From: an uncultured Eubacteriales bacterium
GTDB taxonomy: Bacteria; Bacillota; Clostridia; Oscillospirales; Oscillospiraceae
NCBI GenBank assembly: GCA_949289455.1
Contig: CASEOA010000076.1
Span: forward strand, 1 to 49,193
Reading direction: 5' to 3'
Length of the DNA stretch: 49,193 nucleotides
In this document: positions 14,450 through 21,870 of the stretch, in pieces
How the letters are laid out: every line of letters begins with the position of its first letter
Numbering within the stretch: the stretch's first letter is position 1
Program-made: the position numbers and the translations under genes
Notes under the pieces: model-generated
What the model saw: only the letters and a program-made list of their open reading frames with translations
What the model was told of the DNA's origin: nothing
The model's database searches: none

Positions 14450-15562
14450 TTACGGTTCTTCGCGCACGGGCTCCAGACGGCCGAAATACCAGCCGGTGAC
14501 CCCGTCCCGCTTCACCAGGGCCCGGTTTGCTCCCTGCCAGATCACCGACAGCAGATCTCCCGGTTCTACGGCCAGCCGGTAATCGGTGGACTCCTTGCAC
14601 CGGACGCCCTGGGGGGAGGCGTACAGGAACCCGGCGGGAATATCCACCTCCCGGCCGCTCTCCAGGTGGCGGCAGCGGTACAGCTCTCCCCGCTCCACCA
14701 CCTCCACCAGGTTGTGGCCCCAGCGGACGTTTACCGACCGGACACTGGCCTGCTGGGGGTCCAGGGCCCGGGCGGTGGGCAGGCTGTCACAGGCAAACCA
14801 GGTAAAAACCCCGCCGGGGGCCTGGGGGAGCACCAGGGCGTTGAGCTGGGCGTCGGGCTGGAGGCCGCAGCCCCCGTCGATGGACACGATGCGCCGCTCC
14901 GCCTCCACCAGAGGGTGGCTGGCGGGGATTTCCGGCCGGTAGAGGGTGACGGGGGTGTGGCCCACCACGCACCACCGGCGGAAGGCATAGCCCTGGTCCA
15001 GGAAAAAGTCGTTTTTCATGCAGGTCCAGGCGGGGGTTTCGTCCAGCTTGTCCTCTCCGGGCACGCCGCCGTGGACAAACAGGTAGTCCGGGGTCAGGAG
15101 TATGTGGGGCATGGCGTCCAGAAAGGCCAGCTCGGGCTGGTAATGGTCCAGAATCACCTGCCGCAGGCCGGGCAAATCCTCCGGCCCGTGGGTCAGATAC
15201 CCCGCCAGCCGCCCCATCTGGAGCAGCAGGCTCCGGTCCCGCCAGATGTTGAGGTAGTGGTGGAAAAATTCCGGCCGGACGGCGGGGTGTTTTACAAACT
15301 CCACCGCCAGGTCGTCGCAGTTGCCCCGGACAAAGTACACCGTCCGCCGGGCGGACAGATCCATGAGCCACCGGAGGGTGGCCAGGCTGTCCGGCCCCTT
15401 TTCCACCAGGTCCCCCAGGAAGAGCAGGACGTCGTCAGGCCCGTAGCCCGCCTTGTCCAGCACCCTTTTCAGCAGGTCCAGGCAGCCGTGGACGTCGCTG
15501 AGCACCAGCACCCGCCGCTCCGGCGGCAGCTGAATCTGCCGGATTTGCGCAAGAGCTTCCAC
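14450..15562 (-). CDS. Calcineurin-like serine/threonine-type phosphatase
   Basis: Metallophosphatase of 370 residues. The N-terminal domain (about 16-235) has SDVHG (D23, H25), GDLVEKG (D51), RGNCDD (N81) and later VHGG and GHTPV ligands. The order resembles PPP/ApaH-type enzymes, but the third motif is GNCD rather than GNHE, as in YfcE-type phosphodiesterases. The C-terminal 100 residues are unrecognised. GTG 15562 is chosen because GAAGGGAGGG lies upstream; longer forms would overlap the ABC exporter gene. It sits 16 bases after that gene, in one operon. The substrate is unknown. Confidence 0.78.
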   Translation of the reverse strand: MEALAQIRQIQLPPERRVLVLSDVHGCLDLLKRVLDKAGYGPDDVLLFLGDLVEKGPDSLATLRWLMDLSARRTVYFVRGNCDDLAVEFVKHPAVRPEFFHHYLNIWRDRSLLLQMGRLAGYLTHGPEDLPGLRQVILDHYQPELAFLDAMPHILLTPDYLFVHGGVPGEDKLDETPAWTCMKNDFFLDQGYAFRRWCVVGHTPVTLYRPEIPASHPLVEAERRIVSIDGGCGLQPDAQLNALVLPQAPGGVFTWFACDSLPTARALDPQQASVRSVNVRWGHNLVEVVERGELYRCRHLESGREVDIPAGFLYASPQGVRCKESTDYRLAVEPGDLLSVIWQGANRALVKRDGVTGWYFGRLEPVREEP

Positions 15563-15578
15563 AGCTGACCCTCCCTTC

Positions 15579-17336
15579 TTATACGGAAACTGATTTTTGT
15601 GCCTGATACAACTGAGCGTATTCTCCATTCCGCTCCATCAGCTCCTGGTGGGTGCCCTCCTCGGCAATGCCGCAGCCGTCGATAACGATGATGCGGTGGG
15701 CCGAGCGGATGGTGGACAGCCGGTGGGCGATGATCAGGGTGGTGCGGCCCACGGCCAGGGCGTCAAAGGCGGACTGGATGCGGGCCTCGGTGACGCTGTC
15801 CAGGGCGGAGGTGGCCTCGTCCAGAATGAGGATGGGGGGATTTTTCAAAAAGATGCGGGCAATGGACACCCGCTGCTTCTGACCGCCGGAGAGCATGACC
15901 CCCCGCTCTCCCACCTGGGTCTGGAAGCCGTTGGGCATCTCCATGATGTCGTCGTAAATCTCCGCCCGCTTGGCGGCCTCCACGATCTCGGCCTCGGTGG
16001 CATCGGGGCGGCCGTAGCGGATGTTGTCGTAAATGGTGCCGGCGAAGAGGAACACGTCCTGCTGGACAATGCCGATGTGCTCCCGGAGGGAGTGCTGCTT
16101 CAGCTCCCGCACGTCCTGGCCGTCCACCAGGATACGGCCCTGGGTGGCGTCGTAGAACCGGGGGATGAGCTGGCACAGGGTGGACTTGCCGCCGCCGGAG
16201 GGGCCCACCACCGCCACCGTCTCCCCGGGGCTGACGTGGAGGGTGACGTGCTCCAGCACCGGCTCGGGGGAGGACTCGTACCGGAAGGTCACGTCGTCCA
16301 CCAGGATGTCCCCCTTCACCCCGGTGAGCTCCCGGGCGTCGGGGGCGTCCTGGATGTCGGGCTCCACCCGCATCAGCTCCACAAACCGCTTGAAGCCCGC
16401 CATGCCCTGCATGAACTGCTCCACAAAGGCGGACAGCTTGCGGATGGGGGTGATGAAGGTGGTGACGTACAGGGCAAAGGTGGTGAGATCAATGAAGTCC
16501 ATCTGCTCCTTCATGATGAGCAGGCCGCCGAAGGCGATGACCACCACCGACAGGATGCCCATAAAAAACTCCATCCCCGACTGGTAGAAGGCCATCACCC
16601 GGTAATAGCCCCGCTTGGCCCCCCGGAACTGGTCGTTGGCGGCGTTGAACTTGGCGCTCTCGGCGTCCTCGTTGGCGAAGGCCTTGGCGGTGCGCATGCC
16701 GGAGATGGAGGACTCCACCTCCCCGTTGATGCCCGCCAGCTTGGCTTTGACCTCGATGGAGGCCTTCATCATCTTTTTCCGGGTGAGGGAGGTGAAGAGG
16801 ATGAAAATGGGGATGACGGCGAACACCACCAGGGCCAGCTGCCACCGGATGGTGAGCATGATGCCAAAGGCCCCCAGAATGGTTACCGAGGAGATGAACA
16901 AATCCTCAGGGCCGTGGTGGGCCAGCTCGGTGATCTCAAAGAGGTCGCCGGTGACCCGGCTCATCAGCTGGCCGGTGCGGTTTTTGTCGTAAAAGGCGAA
17001 GGACAGATCCTGCATGTGGGTAAACAAATCCCGGCGGATGTCCGCCTCCATCCGCACCCCCAGCAGGTGGCCCCAGTAGGTGACGATGAAGTAAAAGACC
17101 CCCTTCAGCACATAGGCCAGGGCCAATGCCGCCATGACGGCGAAAAAGGCGGCGTACAGCTTGTTGGGCAGCAGGTCCTGCATGGCCGCCCGGGATACCA
17201 TGGGGAAGAGCAGGTCCACCAGACAGATGCACAGGGCGCACACCATGTCCAGCAGGAAGAGCCTCCAGTGGGGGCGGTAATAGGAGGCAAAAATCCGCAG
17301 ATAGCCCCGGTTTTTAAAATCTTTGGTATGGGTCAT
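15579..17336 (-). CDS. ABC exporter, fused permease and ATPase
   Basis: Half-transporter of 585 residues, probably a homodimer or heterodimer exporting drugs, lipids or peptides. The N-terminal membrane domain (about 1-320) has six hydrophobic segments. The ATPase domain has Walker A GPSGGGKST (about 377-385), signature [13 protein letters not shown], Walker B ILILDEATSALD and the H-loop IIAHRLST. The start is preceded by GAGAGGAGA. No second half-transporter gene is adjacent, which favours a homodimer. The substrate cannot be told from sequence. Confidence 0.9.
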   Translation of the reverse strand: MTHTKDFKNRGYLRIFASYYRPHWRLFLLDMVCALCICLVDLLFPMVSRAAMQDLLPNKLYAAFFAVMAALALAYVLKGVFYFIVTYWGHLLGVRMEADIRRDLFTHMQDLSFAFYDKNRTGQLMSRVTGDLFEITELAHHGPEDLFISSVTILGAFGIMLTIRWQLALVVFAVIPIFILFTSLTRKKMMKASIEVKAKLAGINGEVESSISGMRTAKAFANEDAESAKFNAANDQFRGAKRGYYRVMAFYQSGMEFFMGILSVVVIAFGGLLIMKEQMDFIDLTTFALYVTTFITPIRKLSAFVEQFMQGMAGFKRFVELMRVEPDIQDAPDARELTGVKGDILVDDVTFRYESSPEPVLEHVTLHVSPGETVAVVGPSGGGKSTLCQLIPRFYDATQGRILVDGQDVRELKQHSLREHIGIVQQDVFLFAGTIYDNIRYGRPDATEAEIVEAAKRAEIYDDIMEMPNGFQTQVGERGVMLSGGQKQRVSIARIFLKNPPILILDEATSALDSVTEARIQSAFDALAVGRTTLIIAHRLSTIRSAHRIIVIDGCGIAEEGTHQELMERNGEYAQLYQAQKSVSV

Positions 17337-17368
17337 GTCGGTCTCCTCTCAAAAATCCAGTATCTTAT

Positions 17369-17398
17369 AGTATATCCCGTCTCTTCCGGCCTTGTCAA
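17369..17398 (-). promoter_or_regulatory. Promoter of the ABC exporter operon
   Basis: Minus-strand TTGACA (17393-17398), 18 nt and TATACT (17369-17374), 32 nt upstream of the start codon. Confidence 0.75.
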
Positions 17399-17428
17399 CC
17401 GAGGGGAGGGTGGGACGCGGGCGGAGGC

Positions 17429-17452
17429 GTAGGGGCGGCCTGTGGCCGCCCG
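17429..17452 (+). repeat. Intergenic hairpin repeat A, copy 6
   Basis: GTAGGGGCGGCC, TGT, GGCCGCCCG; the core is identical to copy 3. Confidence 0.8.
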
Positions 17453-17487
17453 GCGTACCCTCCCCCGCCCCTACGGAGCACCCCCCG

Positions 17488-17541
17488 ACCTTCCCCCCTC
17501 AGGGGGGAAGGTGGCCCGGAGGGCCGGATGAGGGGGCGCCC
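17488..17541 (+). repeat. Intergenic hairpin repeat B, copy 3
   Basis: Hairpin 1 (ACCTTCCCCCC, TCA, GGGGGGAAGGT), hairpin 2 (GGCCCGGAGGGCC), then GGATGAGGGGGCGCCC. Confidence 0.85.
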
Positions 17542-17607
17542 GAACCACCGGAGTGGGGCGCGGCGACCCCGGCGCGCCCATTGTCCCGTTTCCCGGGTCG
17601 TTCCGTG

Positions 17608-17632
17608 CGGGCGGATGATATCCGCCCCTACG
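17608..17632 (-). repeat. Intergenic hairpin repeat A, copy 7
   Basis: CGGGCGGATGATATCCGCC followed by CCTACG, identical to copy 2 some 17 kb away. Confidence 0.8.
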
Positions 17633-17651
17633 GACAATGAACCCCCGTTTC

Positions 17652-17677
17652 GTAGGGGCGACCCTTGTGGTCGCCCG
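17652..17677 (+). repeat. Intergenic hairpin repeat A, copy 8
   Basis: GTAGGGGCGACC, CTTGT, GGTCGCCCG: a core change G to A in one arm is matched by C to T in the other, so pairing is kept. Confidence 0.75.
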
Positions 17678-17743
17678 CCGGAGCGTCCACCACCCCGTAA
17701 CGCCGTCCGCCGTGTATGGCGGCCCCACTCTACCGCCATTCGG

Positions 17744-17772
17744 TTGCCAAACAACCGGCGGGACGGTATGAT
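17744..17772 (+). promoter_or_regulatory. Promoter of the HTH-membrane protein gene
   Basis: TTGCCA (17744-17749), 17 nt and TATGAT (17767-17772), 17 nt before the ATG. Confidence 0.65.
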
Positions 17773-17789
17773 AGGCGTGAGGTGATGGT

Positions 17790-18539
17790 ATGTATCAGGT
17801 GGACAGACGGGCCTTTGGGGCCTTTGTGGCCCAGCTCCGGAAGGAAAAGGGCTATACCCAGAAGGAGCTGGCGGAAAAGCTCCACATTACCGACAAGGCG
17901 GTGAGCAAATGGGAGACCGGCGCCTCTATGCCGGACACCGCCCTGCTGATTCCCCTGGCGGAGGAGCTGGGGGTGACGGTGACCGAGCTGCTGCTCTGCC
18001 GGCGGCAGGAGAAGGCACTGGAGGCGGAGGACGTGGACGGCGTGGTACGGACCGCCCTGGACTACGCCGGGGAAAAGCCCCGGCGGGCGTTTGGGCAAAA
18101 GAGCCTGTGGCCCCTGTGGTATTTCCTGGCCCTGACGGCGGGGTGCGTGGAGCTTTGGCTGTGCTGGCGGCTGGGGCTGGCTATGGAGGGCCTGGCCACG
18201 CCGGTGCTGCTGGGGGCCGGGTTTGGGGTCTATTTCTGCTTTTTTGCTCTGCTCAGGCTGCCGCCGGTCTACGATCAATACCCCTCCTCCTTTTTCCACG
18301 ACGGGCCTGTCCGGCTGAACCTGCCTGGGGTGACCATCAACAACCGCAACTGGCCCCACATAGTAAATGTGGGCCGGGTATGGTGCTGCGGGGCCATGGC
18401 GGGGGTGCCGCTGGTGGGCCTGATCCTGGGCGGCATCAGCCCCGCCCTGTGGGCGGCGGCCCAGCTGGTGGTGATTCTGACCCTTACCCTGGGCGGGCTG
18501 TTCATACCCATGTATGTGGTGGGGAAAAAATATCAGTAA
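17790..18539 (+). CDS. XRE-family HTH regulator with C-terminal membrane domain
   Basis: Protein of 249 residues. The N-terminal 60 residues are an XRE helix-turn-helix (FVAQLRKEKGYTQKELAEKL, then TDKAVSKWETG), followed by a linker and about four membrane segments (about 110-155 and 200-245). This one-component layout, with a DNA-binding head anchored in the membrane, is frequent in Clostridia, where it often precedes transport genes. Here an AEC transporter follows but has its own promoter after a terminator. The ligand is unknown. The start has a GAGGTGATGG ribosome binding site. Confidence 0.85.
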   Translation: MYQVDRRAFGAFVAQLRKEKGYTQKELAEKLHITDKAVSKWETGASMPDTALLIPLAEELGVTVTELLLCRRQEKALEAEDVDGVVRTALDYAGEKPRRAFGQKSLWPLWYFLALTAGCVELWLCWRLGLAMEGLATPVLLGAGFGVYFCFFALLRLPPVYDQYPSSFFHDGPVRLNLPGVTINNRNWPHIVNVGRVWCCGAMAGVPLVGLILGGISPALWAAAQLVVILTLTLGGLFIPMYVVGKKYQ

Positions 18540-18544
18540 CCCCC

Positions 18545-18579
18545 ATATCCCCGGCGTTCCGGCGCCGGGGATATTTTTG
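18545..18579 (+). terminator. Terminator after the HTH-membrane protein gene
   Basis: A 12-bp stem (18545-18556 with 18563-18574) followed by TTTT. Confidence 0.85.
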
Positions 18580-18587
18580 CCCTCCCC

Positions 18588-18616
18588 TTGCCACCGGCGG
18601 GCGGGAGTGATACAAT
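18588..18616 (+). promoter_or_regulatory. Promoter of the AEC transporter gene
   Basis: TTGCCA (18588-18593), 17 nt and TACAAT (18611-18616), 34 nt before the ATG at 18651. Confidence 0.7.
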
Positions 18617-18650
18617 AGGCTGAATTTTGTGTGGAAAAGAGTGCTGGATT

Positions 18651-19583
18651 ATGTTGGACTATCTGCTGATGGTGGCCTCCCAGGTGGGCACCATGTTTCT
18701 GATGATGGCGGTGGGCTTCGGCCTGGCCAAGGGGGGCAAGCTGGACCAGGCGGGCATCCCCCAGCTCACCAACCTGCTGCTTAACGCGGTGCTGCCCTGT
18801 ATGTTGGTGGACGCCCTGCAAATCGAGCGCTCCCCGGAGCTGCTGGGGTCCATGGGGTACGCCGCCCTGCTGGCCTTCGGGCTGTATGTGATCTACTGCC
18901 TGCTCACCGCCCCCCTGTTCCGCTGCACGCCCCAGGCCACCGGCAAGGCCCTGCGCTTCGGGGTGCTCTACGGCAACGTGGGCTTCATGGGCATCCCCCT
19001 GGTGCAGATGGTGCTGGGGGATCAGGCCGTGATCTTCGGCATCATCACCCTGATGGTGTTCAACCTGTTCAACTGGAGCCAGGGCGTGCTGCTGATGGGG
19101 GGGAAGGAGCAGGTCTCCCTGAAACAGGCGGTGGTCAACCCGGGCATCCTGGGGGTGCTGGTGGGCCTGGCGCTCTTTTTGGCCGGGATTATCCTGCCCC
19201 CCATGGTGGGCAACGCGGTGGGCTTCCTGGGCAGCATGAACACCCCCCTGGCCATGGTAATCATCGGAGCCCAGATGGCCATGGCCGACTGGAAGGCCAC
19301 CTTCCGGGACAAGGGCATCCTGTGCGCCGCAGCCCTCAAGCTGGTGGCCATGCCCCTGCTCACCGCCCTGCTGCTCTACCCCATCCATCCGGAGCCCGGC
19401 CTGTACTGCACCCTGGTGACCCTGTCGGCGGTGCCCACCGCCAGCATCACCGCCATGTTTGCCCAGCGGTACGGTCAGGACGTGACCCGCAGCGCCCAGC
19501 TGGTCACCTTCTCCACCCTGTGCTCGGTGCTCACCCTGCCCTGCTTCGCGGTGCTGGCGGCGGTGCTCAGCGGTAACGCCTGA
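18651..19583 (+). CDS. AEC-family (auxin efflux carrier-like) transporter
   Basis: Integral membrane protein of 310 residues with about ten hydrophobic segments in two halves, the pattern of AEC/bile-acid-fold carriers that move organic acids such as malate or malonate. Family-like segments are the N-terminal GFGLAKGGKLDQAG, YGNVGFMGIPLVQ after the loop (about 108-120) and the second-half NTPLAMVIIGAQMA. The start at 18651 is favoured by GGAAAAGAG upstream; a TTG 24 bases earlier leaves no room for a ribosome binding site. The substrate is unknown. Confidence 0.87.
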   Translation: MLDYLLMVASQVGTMFLMMAVGFGLAKGGKLDQAGIPQLTNLLLNAVLPCMLVDALQIERSPELLGSMGYAALLAFGLYVIYCLLTAPLFRCTPQATGKALRFGVLYGNVGFMGIPLVQMVLGDQAVIFGIITLMVFNLFNWSQGVLLMGGKEQVSLKQAVVNPGILGVLVGLALFLAGIILPPMVGNAVGFLGSMNTPLAMVIIGAQMAMADWKATFRDKGILCAAALKLVAMPLLTALLLYPIHPEPGLYCTLVTLSAVPTASITAMFAQRYGQDVTRSAQLVTFSTLCSVLTLPCFAVLAAVLSGNA

Positions 19584-19624
19584 GAACAAAACGGTTAAAA
19601 ATACTTACAATATGCATATATCCA

Positions 19625-19653
19625 TTTACGGCGGCGGGCGGAGATGTTAAAAT
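19625..19653 (+). promoter_or_regulatory. Promoter of the lipoprotein gene
   Basis: TTTACG (19625-19630), 17 nt and TAAAAT (19648-19653), 56 nt before the start. Confidence 0.55.
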
Positions 19654-19709
19654 GAAAGGACCATCCCACCGGGGCGGGGCTTTGCCCTGCCCAAAAATTG
19701 GAGGTATCC

Positions 19710-20507
19710 ATGAAAAAACTGTCCATACTGTCTGGGGCCATGGCCCTGGCTTTGGCGCTGCTCACCGCCTGTTCCGCCGGAGGCCCGTCGGGGCCTGTTT
19801 CCCAGACCCAGAGCCTGGAGACCGCTGTGGCCGTCCCCTCTGCCAGCCCGTCGGAGCCCCCCCAGTGGAGCAGCCAGGTCTTTGCCGACACCTATTACGC
19901 CGAGGACGGCACCATGGTGATGGATGTGCGCTACACCCTGCCCATGGTGGAAAATACCGCCGCCTGTCCCGCCGGAGAGGCCATCAACAGCTGGTATAAG
20001 GACTACGGCGAGAGCTGCCTGGCCGAGGCGGCCAACGGCGCGGCGGAGGCGGAGGGGGACTACGACTCCACCAAGTCCACCGACCTGCCCTTTACCCCAA
20101 CCAGCCAGGAGATGAGCTACGAGGTGCTACTGGACAACGACCAGGTCATCAGCATCAGCCGGGAGTGGTACATCGGCACCGGGGCGGCCTACCCCACCGT
20201 GTTCCGGCTGGGGGACAACTTTGACCCCCAGACCGGAATCAAGCTGGCCGCCGCCGACTTCTTTACCGACGCCGAGACGGTGAAGAGCCGGGTGGTGGAG
20301 GCTTTTCTGGACTGCGGCGAGATCGTGGAGGGGGGCTTTACCCAGGCCCAGGTGGAGGAGGTCTATCAGGCCGAGCAGTTCTGCCTGACCCAGGAGGGGT
20401 ATGTGTTCTGGATTCAGGGCAACACCCTGCCCGCCCTTCACTCCCCTGTCTCGGTGACCATCCCCTATTCCGTGCTGAAGGACGTGAGCATGTATGCCGC
20501 CCAGTAA
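19710..20507 (+). CDS. RsiV-like lipoprotein (DUF4163/DUF3298 type)
   Basis: Exported lipoprotein of 265 residues: signal peptide with lipobox LTAC (lipid-bearing Cys at C21), a Ser/Pro-rich spacer (about 30-57), then a domain resembling DUF4163 plus DUF3298, as in the extracellular part of the anti-sigma factor RsiV and in related lipoproteins. Typical features are the YPTVFRLGDNFD segment with a preceding GTGAAYP and the final VTIPYSVLK. No cytoplasmic anti-sigma domain is present, so a lysozyme-sensing anti-sigma role is unlikely. It starts with TTGGAGG upstream. Its 3' end overlaps the next gene by 14 bases. Confidence 0.8.
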   Translation: MKKLSILSGAMALALALLTACSAGGPSGPVSQTQSLETAVAVPSASPSEPPQWSSQVFADTYYAEDGTMVMDVRYTLPMVENTAACPAGEAINSWYKDYGESCLAEAANGAAEAEGDYDSTKSTDLPFTPTSQEMSYEVLLDNDQVISISREWYIGTGAAYPTVFRLGDNFDPQTGIKLAAADFFTDAETVKSRVVEAFLDCGEIVEGGFTQAQVEEVYQAEQFCLTQEGYVFWIQGNTLPALHSPVSVTIPYSVLKDVSMYAAQ

Positions 20508-21861
20508 ATTTGTCCAGGGACAGGTTTACACCCTGACCATCGAAGGCTACGGCAGCGACGGAGCCGGCGTGGCCCGGCTGGAGGGCATGGTGGTCTTTGT
20601 GTCCGGGGCCGTCCGGGGGGAGACCTGCCGGGTGCGGCTCACCCATGTGGGCCGCTCCGCCCTGTGGGGCGCCGTGGTGGAGGTGGAGAACCCTTCCCCC
20701 GCCCGGGTCCGGCCCGATTGCCCCTACTATGGCCGCTGCGGCGGCTGCCAGCTCCGCCACCTGAGCTATGCCGAGGAGCTGGAGGCCAAGCGGGTCCGGG
20801 TGGAGGACTGCCTCCGCCGCCTGGGGGGCGCCGATATCCGGGTGGAGGAGATTCTGGGGGCGGAGCAGAGCCAGCGCTACCGCAACAAGGCCCAGTTTCC
20901 GGTGGCCCCCGGCCCCGCCATTGGGTTTTACCGCATCCGCACCCATCGGGTGGTGGATGTGGCCGACTGCCTCCTCCAGAGCCGGGCGGCCGCCAACCTG
21001 CGGCAGGGGGTCAAGGAATGGATGACCGCCTGGAGCATCCCCGCCTATGATGAAAAGAAGAAATCCGGCCTGGTGCGCCATGTATACGTCCGCACCAACC
21101 GGCAGGGCCAGAGCCTGTGCTGCCTGCTGGTGAACGGGGTGGGGGTGCCCCGGGAGCACGAGCTGGTGGAGGCCCTCCGCTCCGCCGAGCCCAATCTGGC
21201 CGGGGTGGTGCTGGGGGTGAACCAGAGCCACAGCAATGTGATTCTGGGAGAGTCCTACCGGCCTCTGTGGGGGGCCGACTACCTGGAGGACACCCTGTGC
21301 GGCTATGCCTTCCGGCTGTCGGTGCCCTCCTTCTACCAGGTGAACCCCCGGCAGACCGAGGTGCTGTACAACAAAGCCTATGAATTGGCGGAGCTCACCG
21401 GCCGGGAGACCGTGCTGGATCTGTACTGCGGTATCGGCACCATCTCCCTGGTGATGGCCCGGGGGGCCGCCCAGGTGTGGGGGGCCGAGGTGGTGCCCCA
21501 GGCGGTGGACGACGCGGTGGAAAACGCCCGGCGGAACCATGTGGATAACGTCCGCTTCCTGTGCGCCGACGCCGGGGAGGCCGCCCGCCGTCTGGCGGAG
21601 GAGGGCCTGCGGCCCCATGTGGTGTGCGTGGACCCGCCCCGGAAGGGGCTGGCCGAGGACGTGGTGGCCACCATCGCCGCCATGGCCCCGGAGCGTGTGG
21701 TGTACGTCTCCTGCGACCCGGCCACCCTGGGCCGGGACGTGAAGCGGTTTGCGGAGCGGGGCTATGCCCTCCGCTCCGCCACGGCGGTGGACCTCTTCCC
21801 CCGCACCGTCCATGTGGAGACCGCCGCCCTTCTGACCCCGGCGGGTTCTGACCGCCTGTGA
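20494..21861 (+). CDS. rlmD: 23S rRNA (uracil-5-)-methyltransferase, RlmD/RlmCD type
   Basis: RumA-family enzyme of 455 residues that makes m5U in 23S rRNA (U1939 and, for RlmCD, U747). It has an N-terminal TRAM domain (about 6-64) and iron-sulphur cluster cysteines C76, C82, C85 and C159. The SAM motif is LDLYCGIGTISL (about 308-319), and the catalytic cysteine is C407 in VSCDPATLGRD. The start lies inside the lipoprotein gene with no strong ribosome binding site, suggesting coupled or weak translation. It is one of two rRNA methyltransferases in the window. Confidence 0.92.
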   Translation: MPPSKFVQGQVYTLTIEGYGSDGAGVARLEGMVVFVSGAVRGETCRVRLTHVGRSALWGAVVEVENPSPARVRPDCPYYGRCGGCQLRHLSYAEELEAKRVRVEDCLRRLGGADIRVEEILGAEQSQRYRNKAQFPVAPGPAIGFYRIRTHRVVDVADCLLQSRAAANLRQGVKEWMTAWSIPAYDEKKKSGLVRHVYVRTNRQGQSLCCLLVNGVGVPREHELVEALRSAEPNLAGVVLGVNQSHSNVILGESYRPLWGADYLEDTLCGYAFRLSVPSFYQVNPRQTEVLYNKAYELAELTGRETVLDLYCGIGTISLVMARGAAQVWGAEVVPQAVDDAVENARRNHVDNVRFLCADAGEAARRLAEEGLRPHVVCVDPPRKGLAEDVVATIAAMAPERVVYVSCDPATLGRDVKRFAERGYALRSATAVDLFPRTVHVETAALLTPAGSDRL

Positions 21862-21870
21862 GGCAATGAA

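Larger units (their letters stand above)
17337..17789. other. Repeat-rich intergenic region between divergent genes
   Basis: A 453-base gap with a promoter at each end and, between them, A copies 6, 7 and 8, B copy 3 and a half copy of A (CCGCCCCTACGG, 17465-17476). The remaining bases show no ORF with a ribosome binding site and no recognisable RNA. The small ORFs here are repeat artefacts. Confidence 0.75.

Noticed and set aside
17790-18539. Phage repressor
   Set aside because: The XRE domain is fused to membrane segments and no phage genes are near; this is a common chromosomal one-component regulator.
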